Of a stretch of 64,000 nt of DNA, positions 45,690-57,844 are shown piece by piece (positions within the stretch are counted from its first letter, which is position 1; each line of letters opens with the position of its first letter). The notes under the pieces were generated by a model, which saw only the letters and a program-made list of their open reading frames with translations, did not search any database and was not told the origin of the DNA. The position numbers and the translations under genes were made by a program. Origin of the DNA: Homalodisca vitripennis (taxonomy: Eukaryota; Arthropoda; Insecta; Hemiptera; Cicadellidae); assembly GCF_021130785.1 (NCBI RefSeq), contig NC_060207.1, forward strand, positions 192,160,001 through 192,224,000, written 5' to 3'.

Positions 45690-46060
45690 ATACTAATAGG
45701 GCCATTTGGAAAGTGGAACCCGTTTGTGCAAAAAAGACACAGGAGTAAATATTAAAAAATTTTTATCGGAGATAGCATTCTTTATACATAATCTCCAAGC
45801 AAATTTAGGCATTTGTCATAACGTGTGAGGAGTTATTGTATTCCAGTGTCATAGTACTCCACTAACGTTTAAGTTCTTCATCGCTGAGAAATATTTTTCC
45901 GCCAGAAAGTTTTTAAGCTTCATAAAGAGATGAAAATCCGAAGGGCCAAGTCCGGGCTGGATGGTCAAAAGCTTCCCACTTGAAATGCTGCAAAATTTGG
46001 AGGGCTGTGTCCGTGCATTCACATTAATTTTAGCTCTACAAGACACCTATAGATCTCTAA
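45690..46060 (-). pseudogene. Mariner-type transposase C-terminal relic
   Basis: Two minus-strand frames alternate. One reads 'LGPSDFHLFMKLKNFLAEKYF', the D-x-A-P-S-D-F-H-L-F block that carries the third catalytic Asp of mariner-type transposases. The other reads 'ALQILQHFKWEAFDHPA' just before it. Downstream 'TRYDKCLNLLGDYV' (about 45790-45830) matches the usual C-terminus of this transposase group. It is broken by frameshifts. A different mariner lineage from that at 28921-31192. 46060-46450 may hold more of it but is unreadable. Confidence 0.65.
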
Positions 46061-47443
46061 ATTCATTCTTCACACTACGTTAATCATGTGCCATGATCAA
46101 GATGTGTTCATCTTTAGACAAACGTCTAGAGTCTCCAACAAGAACCCTATTCTTGACCAAAAACTATTGTGTTTTAGTGACTTAAAATTCTAAGAGTATT
46201 TTAGACTACAGAGAATTCCCTGTTACACAATGCATGTAGTGCAAAAGATGTTAAAGAAAGTTGTAGAATCAAATTCTCCACTACCAAGAGATCTTCGGGA
46301 TGATGATCAAACTCTGTGCATGTTTTGGCGTTCCATCTTGAACTAAACTTCTTCAGTTCTCCTCTATTCCACACTCTCTTCATCTCATGCCGTTCAGAGG
46401 AGATGAATATACTGTATACACAATTCCATACTGGTGAAATAAGCAACGGCTTGAAATGTGAATAATTTTCTTGATAAAAAGAAAATACTTTTTTTGACCA
46501 AAGCTTTGGTCCTTACCACCAAAAGTGTCTCTCTACTAACCGCGTGCAACCTTAGCTCACAAGTGTTTTCACACTAAATCAATTAACCAGTTATATATAA
46601 ATAGGCATACAGTTGGTGGCAAAATAACATACAACTCTATTTATCTTATTGCTGTGTGATAATATTTAACAATAGCGTAACTTTCGGAAACTTTACCTAA
46701 AACATATTTAACGCAGAAACAGAATTCTTAACCATATTTTAATTTATATTAATAGGATATTTAATTTGGTTACTTACTTAAATTTGATTACAAAATTTTA
46801 ATAACAACTATATAGACTACACCTCGATAGGAACGCACACATTTCAAAAACACTAATTAATTAGGTACTAATAAATAAATTGCTTATAATTATCTTTGAT
46901 TTTGTTTGTTAGATAAGGTTTATTCACGAGGATTGCTTTGTACTTCGCTCAAATCTGTAACATAAAAATAGCGAGCGGATTCCAGGAAGTTAGACGGAGA
47001 GATAGAGCACGGAGCCCTTTGTGTTTACGGTGATGAAAAATTATAATTCATTGCAGTCTGTTTATTTTTCTCGCGTATACAGAATAAACTGTATTGCAGA
47101 AATATTTAAATATACACCCTTGCTGAATTTGAAATGTAATTAGGCACTAAACATATATTATTGTATGTGAGAATGATTGTTACATATAAGCTAAATATTG
47201 AGCAATAAATACACATTTATGTTAATGAGTAAAAATTAAAAATGATTCCCATCACGGTAATGGACATGTACGTTGCGATGCATGTTTCGCCTGAGGGTTG
47301 GAATAAATATTGTTATTTAAATAAAACTCTTGATAAAAAACTGAACGTTTAATTGGTACTCTGTTGTTGGCGATTACACAAACATTACCATATAACATGT
47401 GAAGAACTAATTGCCCTAAAAATATATAAAACATTAAATGAGT
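46061..47443. other. Intron DNA, nothing clearly recognised
   Basis: A minus-strand open frame at 46201-46446 may be the decayed front half of the mariner relic, but no motif confirms it. The rest is AT-rich. Confidence 0.3.
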
Positions 47444-48385
47444 GTTAGGAAAGAATTGGGATCTTTTCCGTTATGTGTCAGCAATTTCTAAAAATTATTT
47501 CTATGTCTTTGTAATAAAACGTTTAAAACAATATAGCCTACTATTCTGAATTTAACAAAATTTACAGAATGGGTCAGATCACGCGATGCTTGCCCGCTGC
47601 GCAGCGCTTCGCACTGCTTGCTTTTTTAGAAAAAAAATTTACTCGAGCTTGCAAACTCCAAGCCCAGATCAAGCGGCGCGCGTTTATCACTGATATTTAA
47701 TTACGATCTTTGTGAATGCGGGGACATATTAGTTTGCAAGTTTGCTCAAAATAAAATATTGACTAAACAGGACAACAATACACGCACAGGCAAGAGCAGG
47801 AACTGACTGCACCGCTACCGTGGCTCCGTTATCGCGCCGCCTCGTTATCTTGTCCAGACGGGCAAAGTCCAACCGGTTATAACTACTGTCGGCAGTTTGT
47901 ATTATCTAAAAATACCTATTCTTCCATTACAAAGTGAATTCCACTCAGTTTTGCCTCATAGACAATAAATAGAAATTGCTGACACATAACGGAAAAGATC
48001 CAAGAATTGTAAAGGAAACAGGATTTTTCCGGACATTTGCCATAGTTCAGTGAAAAAAGAAATCAGTAACTCTACGTTTCGAGATCTGCAATCTGACCTC
48101 TTCTTCAGGTAAAGAACTAACCTAATACATAATTACAAACTAGGTTAAAATAAACAAATCTTACCAAAGCGTTGTGGCACGCCTAGGTCAGGAATCACAA
48201 CCACCATGTTGTTTTTCAACTTCACTAACTCTATAAACATGCACTTAATAAAAAACTATACACAACACTAGTCATTAAAACTAAAATACGGAATCTGACC
48301 TAGGCCACGTAGTGTTACTGAATTCTTGTTGCACTGAACGATGGCAAATGTCCGGAAAAAATTCTGTTTCCTTCATAATCCTTCC
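47444..48385. mobile_element. Palindromic MITE, copy 2, split by a nested insertion
   Basis: The right arm ends 'GTCCGGAAAAAATTCTGTTT' (about 48352) plus 'CCTTCATAATCCTTCC'. The left arm starts at about 47446 ('TAGGAAAGAATTG') and resumes after the nested element at 48002 ('AAGAATTGTAAAGGAAACAG'). The left arm holds a well-kept minus-strand signature: CTGAAGA, A, GAGGTC...GATCTC (6 bp, one G-U), GAAAC (about 48107-48074). The plus-strand one in the right arm is mostly deleted; only the 'CACGTAGTGTTACTGA' flank is left near 48307. Confidence 0.75.
47459..48001. mobile_element. Nested DNA transposon, 543 bp, 8-bp target duplication
   Basis: 32-bp terminal inverted repeats start GGATCTTTTCCGTTATGTGT (left 47459-47490, right 47970-48001) and match exactly. 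Both sides carry AAGAATTG (47451-47458 and 48002-48009). An 8-bp duplication fits hAT- or P-like elements. The inside has no transposase, with GC-rich blocks at 47580-47620 and 47800-47870. It inserted into the left arm of the palindromic MITE, so it is the younger of the two. Confidence 0.9.
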
Positions 48386-51300
48386 ATCGTCAAAAATAAC
48401 CTTCAAACAAAGTCTTGTATTTGCTAATTTTCTACGAAAGTCTTCCTATTGCAACGTGTAAATTTAAATAATAAAATAAAAATAAATTTTTAGTTTTTGT
48501 TTGAATATAGTTTGAATTAAAATTAATTTATTTATTAAACTAATATTGGAATTAAATTAATCTAAATTAAGTTAAAATTGGAATTGGTTAATGTATTATG
48601 AACTTTTTACGAGTAAACGTCATGGTCCAAGTTTGCTTTTGGTGAATGTTGTAGCCTACCATAGAGGGTTAACCTCCATAACACGTTGTATTCTAAACAT
48701 CTGTTATGGAGGAACTGTTGTTGGACGTATTGGAAAAAAAGATAGAATAAGTTACTCGTAGTTAGTTAGTTGGAGTTGATAAAAATGTTTATCATATCGT
48801 TTAGGGATCTGCTTCTCCTTAGAAAGATTAAGAAAGAATCTTTATCTCCAAATTCTAAGCCATGAAAACAGATTTTTGCGTGGCCTTACGATAAAACTTA
48901 TATTGTGCCTTAATTCTTATTAGTATTAATTACATTTATTTTTTATGAGGAACTTGCATATTTATAATAATTTCTTTGAATACATGAAAGGTGTAGTTAT
49001 GTGCATATAATAACATTCCTACACTCCTAAAGAACCGCTATAAAATTATTCACTAGTGTAACTGCTGTACAGTTTAATTTAAACCCTAAATTAGAAATTA
49101 TTCGAATACACGATTCTAACTGAATTATTCATAGAAGGAAAATAAGAATATTGTAACACTTAATATCCTAGTCGAAGTAGCTTTATTAAATAATTGTGGA
49201 AGTAGCTTCAATTCAAGTAGACTCAGAGAAGTTGTTAGTGCGACAGCTGTAGGGTTCACGGTTTACATCTACTCTGCTCTCTTTCTAAGCTCCTCCTTCT
49301 AGTTTAAAACCACCTTGGATATAAACAATGCTGCTGGTTTAGTCACGTACTAGAATTTATGACGCAAACCCATTTGATTTTTATAGCAAGGAATATAGTT
49401 TTAAACCATTTAATTTTCTAACAATCCCTGACAAAGAAATTACCACAAAAATGTATTATACAGTTCATTGTTGCGTGGAAGACTTATAGTTTTAGATTTT
49501 GGATAATGCACGATACAAGTGTGCAATCCTATAAGTGACTCTTAAGGAAATTCAATGAGATTTAATACTGTTGATTAATGTGATTTGTCAAACCAACCAA
49601 TTTTGACTTCGCTTAATTCAGTCAAAGTTGTCACCATCAAATTTGATTCACAAAGCCAGCCGTTTAGCTTAAGTCCTTTTTGTTCAGTTGAGGTGCCTTA
49701 TTTTAAATTTGGCCATCCAAACAAAGTAGGAGCCCAGATGTGGTTGGGCCTCGGTTTATTGGAGGCTCATAAAACTGACTTACTTTGATTTTGGAAAGTC
49801 TACTGCAGAATAAAACATGGCAAACCACCGGTTGTGGAAGGCGTGGAGGTCATAGTCTTCATCACACTTTATCAATGCTGTATTTTCAAAAGAATTATTT
49901 AAAATAAAATCTCATGAGATTGGTATTCATTTACACATTTACAAGTTGGCGTGTTGGTTCATTTGTAACTTAGAAGTCTTGTTTATATATTTAATTTGTG
50001 TGTCAATAAAAACCTGTACTAAGGCAGCATTTTTAACTAGAAAATATGTTGGTTAAATGACGTGTAAACTGTTTACAGGCGTTTTCGTACTACAATTTTT
50101 TGATTACATGTAGTGAAAACATTTTTATTTAAAACGTAATTTATGGTGAAGTTAGTTTTTTCATCAATTGCTATTACTATTTATTTAATAATAGCAATAC
50201 TAATAGCACTATGTATTTTGAAGGAGGGTATAAATGAGTCGGATTCAGTTAATTTATCACGAAACAGGCCAGACAAGACGGCGAGTTATAGAGGAAGCCT
50301 TGACTTTTACTTTGCAATTATGGGCCGATACAAACTCAATTAGTGGCGGCGTCTTGTAGGAAGTTCAGTGGCTGGTCTAAACTGCTGTAACTTCCTTAGC
50401 TGGAAGTTTGCCAGAGTAAAAGATTCCTTAGGAAAAAAAAAACAATAGTGGCTTAAACTAGGTAATTGTAAGTAAAAAGGATGTTTTGATAGTAGAATTG
50501 TTTGTGGAATGGAACCTTTTTTACTGTTCCTAAGCAAAGCATGAAATTACGTGATCATTATTGTGCAAGTCAAGACTGGTAATAATAATTGAAAAAGGAT
50601 TTTATTCGTACTTTGTGTATAGGTGGTTTAAACTTCTTAATTTTATTAAAAAAATTCATAGACTAAACTAGTAATATGAAAAATAATGTTTGGATATATT
50701 ACTGCTGGAGGTTGTGACTTATATTTATAAACGGTTTATCGTTGTATGTCTATTTTGGAGAATAGGTCTATAAACTTTACAAAGAATAAATTTTGCCCGT
50801 TTAAATCATCAAGGGTTGAAATAAAAACATATCCCGTACTTTTTTTTATTGAATATTGTGTTTTTATATTTTTGCAAATGATTGTTTACGAATTATCTCT
50901 CTTATTCTATGATACATAAAGTAGCCGAAGACAAAAAAACATGAAGAAATACAGTGTACCAAAATATATTTATTTTTAAAATAAACGATAAAAATCCTTT
51001 TGAGGTTTAAAAATACTTATCCTTTATTGTATTAATAGATTAATGAAGTAAGAATATACATTTCGGATATAATTAAAAGAGAAAAACATTATTATTAAAC
51101 TTCGTTTTGGAACATTATTAATTTGATTTGGTTCCTTTTTTTACGCATTTTATAATTTTTGAAAACACCATATTGTGGTTATATGAATAAGTATGAAACT
51201 CTGAATCACGACGAGAATCACATATAAAAAGAATAAATTTATTAAAAATGTTGAGTAGTTAAAACAATTATGATTAATGTTTAAATTTTAGAAAACAGGT

Positions 51301-54300
51301 AATTCCTGTTACAGGGAAGGAAAAATGTCTTACTATCGCAAAATAAAATGTAGTATTTTGAATATAATTAATCTAGGTACGTATTTAAATAAACATTTAA
51401 ACCATTATACTTATTATATTGGTTTAGGATTTTCCAGCTAAATACAAATTTCCAAATTGTCCATCACTTTGGGCAATGGCCTCCAATCTTTGGGAATATT
51501 TGACATATTAAAACCCCTAGTCTTCGAAAACCTTACATTTAGATATCCATGTAGCTTATAGAAACTTCAACCTCAAGCAATCGAGTTCTTTAACTACTTC
51601 TTTCTGTTAGGATTCGTTAACTGACATCCTTCAGGAATCATATTGCTCCAAACTTCTGATTTTCCTAGTAACCAGGAATTTCTGGTACCAAGTCTTGCAT
51701 GGGAGCCAACAATCTGTAGTAACTCTGTATCCATCAAAACTGTCCCCATTCCGTTTTAGAACCAGAGTAATTGTCTGTGATGGGGGGGGGGATACCTCCT
51801 CAATGTGGGTATCTATCCTGTAACCGCCAGCCTTTAAAAGTTGTTTCTTGGAGTCTTAACCCCTCTGATATGTAAGAACCCTTATCTAGAAGAATCATAT
51901 TTTTCTCTGAATATTTGGAACTTGCCAGTTAATGAAACCCAGGTCGTGGGCTCTGGAAGCAACTAAAATATAGAAAAATCCATATCCTTGGAACCTCTCG
52001 CCTCTTGAAACCTCCTAGCTGTGGAACTATGTGTCCTGTAGTAACCCATAGAAGGTTTTGTCATCAGAAATTAAATGTTTGTTACATGAAGAATAAGAGT
52101 CTTCGATGTTACAAAATGTGTGCTCTCGATGAATTCTAGAAGTCTTTATTAGTCCTCGCCTCAGGGGGTTTCACCTTCAAATGTACACCCTGAAATGTCC
52201 AAAATTTATTGGATTTATATATATTAAAGCTAAATGTATATCCGTAACATAATCTGCGTACTCCACGAATATCATTTTTGTGAATATAGATTGTATCTAG
52301 TAATTAAAATTATTAATATTACGTTATTCATTCGTAGTATGAATTTGAATCTAATAACTCCCAAAACGTTTAAAATTATCTATACATGAATACAATACCA
52401 TCCTTATATTAACTCTTTAAAATTAAGTAGAATAAATGGATATTTATAACTTAAAGAAACTCCCATTATAATGAATATTTCAACAACATAAAATTAGAAA
52501 GAGTTTTAAGAATTTTAATTGTAAATTTTTGCAACTGTTTCCGTAAAAGAAAAGCTTACTAAACAGTGAGATGTAATCATTAGAAGATAAAATATTTAAA
52601 CACCGACGAGCGCAAAGAGGCTTTTATATTTTAAAAATATATCTTACATACACAAGTATTAGGTTATTTACTCTGCTCGCAGGGTAAAATAATTCTTATT
52701 TTACATGTAATAAAAGTTGAGTAATGACGTTCTTCATCCATCACAAAAACGTATTGTATCAGAACTGAAATAGTGGAGCATTATTTATGAGTATAACAAA
52801 TGAGTTTAGCATATTGAGACAATCAGAGAAATTTTTGAAAATGTTATCTCTTATCTATCTCCCTTCATTTATTGTACTTTCTAAGATAAACAATAATTAC
52901 TACAATATCATCTGCTTGTAACAAAATTATACTTTTCTAATTTATTTTGCAGGTACTGATACTTTTATGGTTAGTAATAATGGATACTGAAAAAATAATA
53001 ATAACAATAATAGCAATTCAAAATATGTCAAATTCAATATGAAACAGTTTTTAGTAACTAACGAGACGTTTTCAGCAACCGGAATTTTTGAAATGTTAAC
53101 AATTATTGCTTTTAGGTACGTTTTATAAAAACTGTCTCTACCATATATTTAGTCATACATGAAACGTTAAATGCTTAAAATTTAGGTTTTTTATTAGACT
53201 AGTAAAAAGCGTTCCTGAGGCGAGAAAAACTTTAATAATGAGATAATTGTATTGGACCGAAAGTATCTATGTAATCATTGCTTTTCATTAAAACGGGAGA
53301 ACCTGCTCAAGTTAGTAAAACTATTCCCTCTGAAGTTTTAGCATGATTGGAGGTAGTAAAATCAAAGGAATTATATAATTAAAGATTTTTGTCTTATGAT
53401 AGATTTGAAGGATATATTCTCTGAAAACGGAAGCAGTGTGGTTTCAGCAGCTCCTTATCTGCAACTGGGACTGGGGTAACGTAGATGAAAGGGTCGAGAC
53501 AGTAGAGGAGTTTTTTCCGTATTAGTATACAGTCTCCGGAACATTGAGGAGATATATTCATATTTCGGTCTGTCTGCCCCCACGATATCTAGAGAAAGAA
53601 CTGACCTATAGATTAAAAATTTTGCATGTAGCCTCAATGAGGACTGTTATGAGGTACGTAATGTAGCTTACTTCTACATTGTAATAATGTATTATTAAAT
53701 GTAACAGATTAGTGTAAAACTCTGTGGCGTGGACGAAACAGAGAGATTTTCCACTGCAATTTTCGAGAAATCATGTCGTAAGATAAATAACAATCTTTTT
53801 TATCACTACAGTTACTGCATTTGAAAACGGTTCCAAAATGTATACCGTAGGTTTTCAAACACCTTGAATGGTTTTTTTTCATATATCAGAACCAACGTTA
53901 CGGAAATAAGGCATACACTTAATTAATAATAATGGAGGGGAATGTTCAACACCTCAGAGTTTCCAAAGACTGTTGTGGTATTCAAAGTTGGAATACTTAG
54001 ATGATTGTTTCCCGAGAGAAATTGCTTTTCCTGAAACTTTAACCTAAGTATCACAACAAAGTGGCAACCTATTGATGACAAATGACCAAAATGGCTTTTT
54101 TCTTCCAGTGGCTTTCCACTTAATGATAAATCGACATAAAAATTATCATTTTTGTACATTTGCTTTATTAGTTAAGCGATTATTAATTCTTAATAGACGG
54201 TCGTCCAAAGAGACGTAAATCATAATAATTAACTTTTTAAAGAATTTTCAGCCAAATACCAGTCGAATATCGATAGCTTTTCATACATAAATTATATATA

Positions 54301-54789
54301 TATATAGTTAATTAAATAACAAATTAAAGTATTGACGATTTTCCTATGAATTTTATACTACTGCAGTGATGTTTGTGCCTTAAAAGTACAACCACAGTTG
54401 TAAGTAACTCCATTAAAATAATTATTTCACAACTTTAATACAGTAACGATAAATATATTTTATTATATAAATTAATACAAACATAAATTAACATATATAA
54501 CATTTAAGTCACAAGAAATAATCTATTAACATTTTCAAATCAAAATATATATGATCAAAAAAGAATTAAAAAAAGAGGTTAATGAAAAAAATGTATACAA
54601 GTATAAAGAAGGCGTTATTAGTTTCTAAAATTCGAATACAAGATTTATTAAGTTATATCTTTATATCTATAAATAAACTTCTCCCGACCTGATATCCTAA
54701 ATCATTAATGATAAAAAGAGAGTGGAAGAAGCGATGTCAAATACAGAATTAGAGTTTAGTGTAGCTAATGATTAGAATGATTGCTTGGG
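48386..54789. other. Long intron stretch without recognised features
   Basis: About 51430-52210 is less AT-rich, has a G10 run at about 51782, and looks like old repeat DNA with no open frame. Open frames at 49585-49788 and 50143-50343 have no recognisable domain; the second opens with a hydrophobic run and is not supported as an exon. The rest is AT-rich. Confidence 0.35.
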
Positions 54790-55215
54790 TAAACGGTTAT
54801 CTCTGTCTATGCTTGATGAAACATAGAGATTTGTATCTGATTGCCAGGCTCAGTATCTAAGAAAGGAAACTATTAGCACATCTACTATGTCATCAGATAT
54901 TTACATAGAGGAACAGGAAAAAGGGGTTAGATGTATTGATATCTCTGCCCATTCTTGATAAACATAGAGATTTGAATCTGATTGCCAGGCCCAGTATCAA
55001 GAAAAGGAAAGCATTATCACACCGACTGTGTCATCAGATATTGTCAAAGAGGAAGAGAATAAGGGTAGGAGGAATTATTATCTCTACCCATTCTTGATAA
55101 ACATTGAGGTTTGTATCTAATTACTAGCCCCAGTGTCCAAGAAAAAAAGCGTTAGCATTTCCGTTATCAGGTATTGTCGAAAAGGTAGAGGAGAAGGGAT
55201 GGAAGGAATCTCTTA
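54790..55215. repeat. Three diverged about 140-bp tandem repeats
   Basis: 'CTTGAT(G)AAACAT(A/T)GAG(A/G)TTTG' recurs at 54812, 54954 and 55093 (spacings 142 and 139), followed each time by 'ATTGCCAGGC(T/C)CAGT' or a variant, an 'AAGAAA' block, a 'GTCATCAGATATT' block and an A/G-rich block. Confidence 0.75.
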
Positions 55216-55318
55216 AGTGCGACATATTGGGAACATTTGTTAAATCAAAGAACAGTAATAGCGAGATAATTCTGATCATTCTGAGGGTAATTTCTTGATT
55301 GTATTATTATGAGTAGTA

Positions 55319-55320
<2 letters not shown>

Positions 55321-55385
<65 letters not shown>
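55321..55385. repeat. (AT)n microsatellite, about 31 repeats
   Basis: Uninterrupted AT dinucleotides after TAA. Directly visible. Confidence 0.95.
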
Positions 55386-55388
<3 letters not shown>

Positions 55389-55489
55389 ATTTAATAAAGA
55401 ACCTTAAAAAGCTTATTCGTAAAAATCCACTACATTGTTGTTAACATCGTTGTATGTACTTGCAATGCATGGATTTAACCTGTTTTTAA

Positions 55490-55900
55490 CGTTTGGTGCT
55501 GTAACTCAGTTATTTGTCATTCAATCTTTTTGAAACAAAAATTGTTGAATTGGTAATAAAATATGCTAAAAAAAGGTATCTTGGTGAATTTGTTGTCAAA
55601 GTAGCCGTTTCAAAGCTAATACAATTTGAAAATGTTGAACGGCCGCCATTTTGAAATGCAATCAGATATTTGTTTTATTTTTTTCACTGAAAAGGACCAA
55701 CACTAGGTTAACATAACTGTTAAGTTTGAATTCTGTATCTTAAGTGATTTTTGAGTAGTAATTTTTTTCCCAAAAAACACATACAGACAGACAGACGCTA
55801 AACGAAGTGAAATAGGGCACCTGTTATATTGCATTATTTGTTAGTGTTGGCCTGCTGAACAATGTGGCAAAGTTTGTTCGAATGGTTGCTGGACACCCTG
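55490..55900. mobile_element. Right half of a mariner-type MITE
   Basis: Ends 'GCTGGACACCCTG' at 55900 followed by TA. Inside are 'CATACAGACAGACAG' (about 55781) and 'GGCCGCCATTTTGAAA' (about 55641), the same landmarks in the same order as the right arm of 97-866. No inverted left arm is found upstream; the AT microsatellite lies where it could have been. Confidence 0.65.
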
Positions 55901-56820
55901 TATATATTGCGTTAACTTTGAAATGTATAGGAAATAATACAATATAATTTAGAAAGGCCTGTAGTGGTTTCTGTTTTAAATTCAACACATTGGAAAGACG
56001 ATTGTATTGTTACAAAATCCATACATCCAAGAATACAAGTGTAAATTCCTGTGCACTTTCTTGGTGAATAAAGCATTGAACGCTGAGACGTTGTATTCAA
56101 TAAAACACGGAACTTACCTTAATTGCAGAGAAAACTCTACAGACAGCGTCAGTAATCAATGTCGACAAATACTTACTTGGCCCCGATCAGAACACAATAG
56201 AGCTAATTATTATCCTGTTGCTGGGAAGCAGTGCTTGAAACTGTTGAAGTTTTAGCTATTTGTGTAGCGTAGTATTATTATGAAGAGTTTGAGAGAATAC
56301 CATCCACGAGTTCAATATTTTAACCGTCACTGTGCTCTTATATATATTTACTGTTCCTCAATAAGCTTTAGAAAATTTTTACGATGATGGGCAAGGCGCA
56401 TCCATTGTCGTACGAAAACAAGTAAAAAGGAATTAGTGGATTTCAGCTTTTCCAGTATTACAGTTATAAAATCATGATATGATAAAGAAGGAGGGTGTGA
56501 AATTAGCAAAACTCTTCACGCACACAGAACTGAGTTTTATACGCCACCACGTTATTTCATCAAGGTACAAGTGAAATGCCCTCATATGCATCATATTTCC
56601 GTTCTCTCAACAATTTACTGGGTAGTTTGTTCCGGTCACTGTGTGATCGATCAATTTTTTGTTTTGTTTTATCCGTAGAAACGAACAAGAAATGGCTAAA
56701 ACCCACATTATGTGAAACAAATCATTACCGATAATAATTCACTATACGAGCCACTTATCTATATGACCATTATTTAGATTTCAACATTCCACGTTATTAG
56801 AATTTACTTGGCTGTTTCAG
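55901..56820. other. End of receptor intron 1
   Basis: No repeat recognised. A pyrimidine-containing tract 'TACTTGGCTGTTTCAG' ends at 56820 as the splice acceptor. Open frames at 55912-56255 have no known domain. Confidence 0.4.
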
Positions 56821-57000
56821 GATATACCGATGCACGTCTCCATGCTGACGTACTTGCTGATAGCCTTTGACCGGTTCCGGTACCTTCAGGATCCTACCAG
56901 AGCACGCATCCCGGCCTTCGTCATGGCTACTGGGTCCTGGCTCATGGCACTCTGCATAGTGCTGCCCTACCCCATCTACACTACGTATGTGGACTTAGGG
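56821..57000 (+). CDS. Class A GPCR, coding exon 2 (residues 136-195)
   Basis: 180 bp, 60 codons, phase 0 at both ends (acceptor TTTCAG, donor GTGAGT). It encodes the inner part of TM3, the second intracellular loop and TM4. TM3 ends with 'AFDRFRYL': D152-R153-F154, so the class A DRY motif is DRF, with the Tyr replaced by Phe; D and R, which hold the inactive state and contact the G protein, are kept. TM4 is about 165-188 with the conserved Trp (W175) and 'LPYP'. The third-base GC bias matches exon 1 and differs sharply from the intron. Confidence 0.93.
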
Positions 57001-57738
57001 GTGAGTGTCTTACCTTCATATTAGAAACTCCTTCCAAAGTAATCGTTTCTTAAAGCCTTACCAAACATTATAACAAATACTGAGTTGTTTTTTTAAAATT
57101 AATTGCCAATGAAGGAGCTGGAATTCCAAGCACTTCAGTTTCCAGCAATCCATTAGATAAAATGGGAAATATACGATGTGAGGAAATAAATTGTTATAAA
57201 GGGGCCGTGATCAACACGGTCTTTCAAGACAATTAGATGACATGGTTGTGTCATAATTATTATACGTGAGTATTCATATTAGTTAGATTTACCTAATACA
57301 ATCTAGGAGATCTCCAATAAAAATAGGAATTTTCCCAAACATTAGGGAATATAAATAATACTACCCTACAAAATGACTTCGACTTTGTACTTACCATTCT
57401 CTTCACTTGTTATACTATAAAATGTGTTAAAAATTTAAGACCACGCGGAGTTGAAAAATCGAAAGATAAATTATTCAGTTTTAATTTTTGAGATCAAATA
57501 TATGATTGAATATATTCCCCATACAATACGCAGTACTTTGAAAAATTTAAATTTTATAACCTAATGATCGGTGTACTTAATACTCTTACTTTTTTCACAA
57601 CAAAATAATTTCTCTCTTTTTCAAGTCATAACTAAACTGATTGTAACATTTCAACAGTTAATAGGGAGTCATTGTATAAATATATGACTGATCATGTAAT
57701 ATAATACATATATAATGCAAGGTTATGTGATATTTCAG
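57001..57738 (+). other. Receptor intron 2, 738 bp
   Basis: GTGAGT...TATTTCAG, phase 0. AT-rich, no repeat recognised. Confidence 0.85.
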
Positions 57739-57833
57739 AAGTATGACAAGGTGCAGCTTCAAGGGGTGGGAATCTGCGCCGTCAACTTGGCTGACGACAT
57801 GCAGGAGTATGTGCGAGGGTTGTTCTTCGCCAT
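57739..57833 (+). CDS. Class A GPCR, coding exon 3 (residues 196-226 and a split codon)
   Basis: 95 bp giving 31 codons plus two bases (AT); donor GTGAGTAA at 57834, so the next exon must start in phase 2 and complete an Ile or Met codon. It encodes the second outer loop with its conserved Cys (C208, in 'GVGICAVNL'), which would bond to C128 at the top of TM3, and then the first turns of TM5 ('EYVRGLFFA'). TM5 to TM7, the NPxxY motif and the tail are missing. No in-phase exon is seen up to 64000, so the rest is presumably downstream. Confidence 0.88.
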
Positions 57834-57844
57834 GTGAGTAAAGG

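Larger units (their letters stand above)
37395..56820 (+). other. Receptor intron 1, 19,426 bp
   Basis: Bounded by GTATGC and TTGGCTGTTTCAG and joined in phase 0. It splits TM3: C128 (position 3.25) in exon 1 and R153 of the DRF motif (3.50) in exon 2 are 25 residues apart once joined, exactly the canonical spacing, which supports the splice. The intron contains the tandem arrays, MITEs, retroposon and mariner relics listed separately. I see no further coding exon in it. Confidence 0.88.

Noticed and set aside
50143..50343. 66-residue open frame with a hydrophobic start (possible small membrane protein)
   Set aside because: AT-rich composition alone gives Ile/Leu-rich frames; no acceptor/donor pair in receptor phase.
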